Assembly (NCBI GenBank): GCA_022825185.1
Contig: JAJDYK010000011.1
Location: 1 to 17,425 of the forward strand
Origin: Candidatus Latescibacterota bacterium
GTDB lineage: Bacteria > Latescibacterota > UBA2968 > UBA8231
DNA length: 17,425 nt
Direction of reading: 5' to 3'
This document shows positions 16,911 through 17,425 of this stretch, piece by piece. The notes under the pieces were generated by a model, which had not been told where the DNA came from, did no database searches, and saw only the letters and a program-made list of their open reading frames with translations. Position 1 is the first letter of the stretch, and every line of letters begins with the position of its first letter. The translations under genes and the position numbers were made by a program.

Positions 16911-16985
16911 GCTTTCTACCTCCGCTTCCATTCTTTGCAACCTAGGTCCGCCAGTTTGCGCCTATAGTTTTTGGTTATAGCCATC

Positions 16986-17425
16986 ATGGATTCACATTCC
17001 ATACTGATCTTATTGGCGTACTCAGCCGGTATCTTTGTCGTTTCTTTTATGGGCGGGAAGCTGGCGGCCTTGGGAACCATGACGCACACGCGGACTCAGG
17101 TCGTGATGAGTTTGGTGGCCGGCTTCATTCTCGGCATCGCCATGTTTCACCTGCTACCCCACAGCCTCGATCGCATTTCCGGATCTGATATTATAGAAAA
17201 AGCCGTGGGGTGGATGGTATTCGGCATGGTACTGATGATTTTCTTGCTGCGTATCTTCCACTTTCACCAGCACGACTTCAGCCGCGAGGCGAGCGATCTA
17301 TACGATGACCACGACCATGACCACGGTGTCGTCCATGCGCGGAGCTTGTTCGGCGTTGCCCTCGGCCTAGGGGTACACACCGTGACCGAAGGGATCGCGC
17401 TGGGTACCAGTATGAGGTTGGGGCC
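16986..17425 (+). CDS. ZIP-family divalent metal importer, partial (C-terminus outside window)
   Basis: This is the N-terminal part (146 codons) of a ZIP transporter, which brings Zn2+ or related ions into the cytoplasm. Helices at about 6-28, 40-58 (with GIAMFHLLPHS, the usual TM2 metal-site segment) and 74-92 are seen. The TM3-TM4 loop holds HFHQHDF (92-98) and DDHDHDHG (107-114). TM4 carries the family motif H131-TVT-E135-G-IALG, where ZIPs have HN-x-xEG. The reading frame is open to the window edge. ATG 16986 has no clear Shine-Dalgarno; an in-frame TTG at 16971 is the only alternative. The 108 bases before it hold the hairpin above and an AT-rich stretch that could carry a promoter. Family assignment is firm; zinc is the likeliest ion by context. 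Confidence 0.88.
   Translation, partial: MDSHSILILLAYSAGIFVVSFMGGKLAALGTMTHTRTQVVMSLVAGFILGIAMFHLLPHSLDRISGSDIIEKAVGWMVFGMVLMIFLLRIFHFHQHDFSREASDLYDDHDHDHGVVHARSLFGVALGLGVHTVTEGIALGTSMRLG

Overview
The window comes from a Gram-negative bacterium, probably from an uncultivated or poorly sampled phylum. Evidence for the outer membrane is a TonB-dependent receptor, a lipobox lipoprotein and a tripartite RND efflux system. By eye the GC content is in the high fifties of percent. Leucine CTA codons, the tetranucleotide CTAG and TAG stops are all common, which argues against enterobacteria or pseudomonads. The phylum cannot be fixed from the sequence alone.

Almost every gene concerns divalent metal ions, most likely zinc, possibly with copper, cadmium, cobalt or nickel. 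From left to right: (1) 1-2330, minus strand: a small membrane protein with a His/Cys loop, a His/Glu-rich lipoprotein and the N-terminal part of a ZnuD-like TonB-dependent receptor, read as an outer-membrane metal uptake unit. (2) 2516-9378, plus strand: a Na+/phosphate cotransporter of distinct codon style, followed by a CzcC-CzcB-CzcA heavy-metal RND efflux operon. (3) 9410-10450, minus strand: a CDF zinc exporter with an unusual His/Asp loop, convergent with czcA. (4) 10709-16877, plus strand, from a good sigma70-type promoter: an operon of five genes. It encodes a permease of the SO_0444 (Cu/Zn efflux) type with 20 uninterrupted Asp-His dipeptides and a fused C-terminal HflK-type SPFH domain, a HflC-like protein, a second HflK-like protein, an orphan LivJ-type periplasmic binding protein and a 162-residue membrane protein. 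(5) 16986 to the window end: the start of a ZIP-family metal importer.

The most original part is region 4. The fused SPFH domain, with HflC- and HflK-like partners encoded immediately after it, suggests that an HflKC-like periplasmic cage or membrane microdomain is built around a metal permease instead of around the FtsH protease. No ftsH is visible in the window. The binding protein has no ABC permease or ATPase nearby and may serve this assembly. His/Asp/Glu-rich stretches occur in the lipoprotein, CzcB, the CDF, the permease and the ZIP, so the island may both import and export metal and buffer it on both faces of the inner membrane.

No rRNA, tRNA, CRISPR array, insertion sequence or phage gene was recognised. 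Intergenic stretches are all under 300 bases; the longest (10451-10708) is the divergent promoter region between the CDF and the permease operon.
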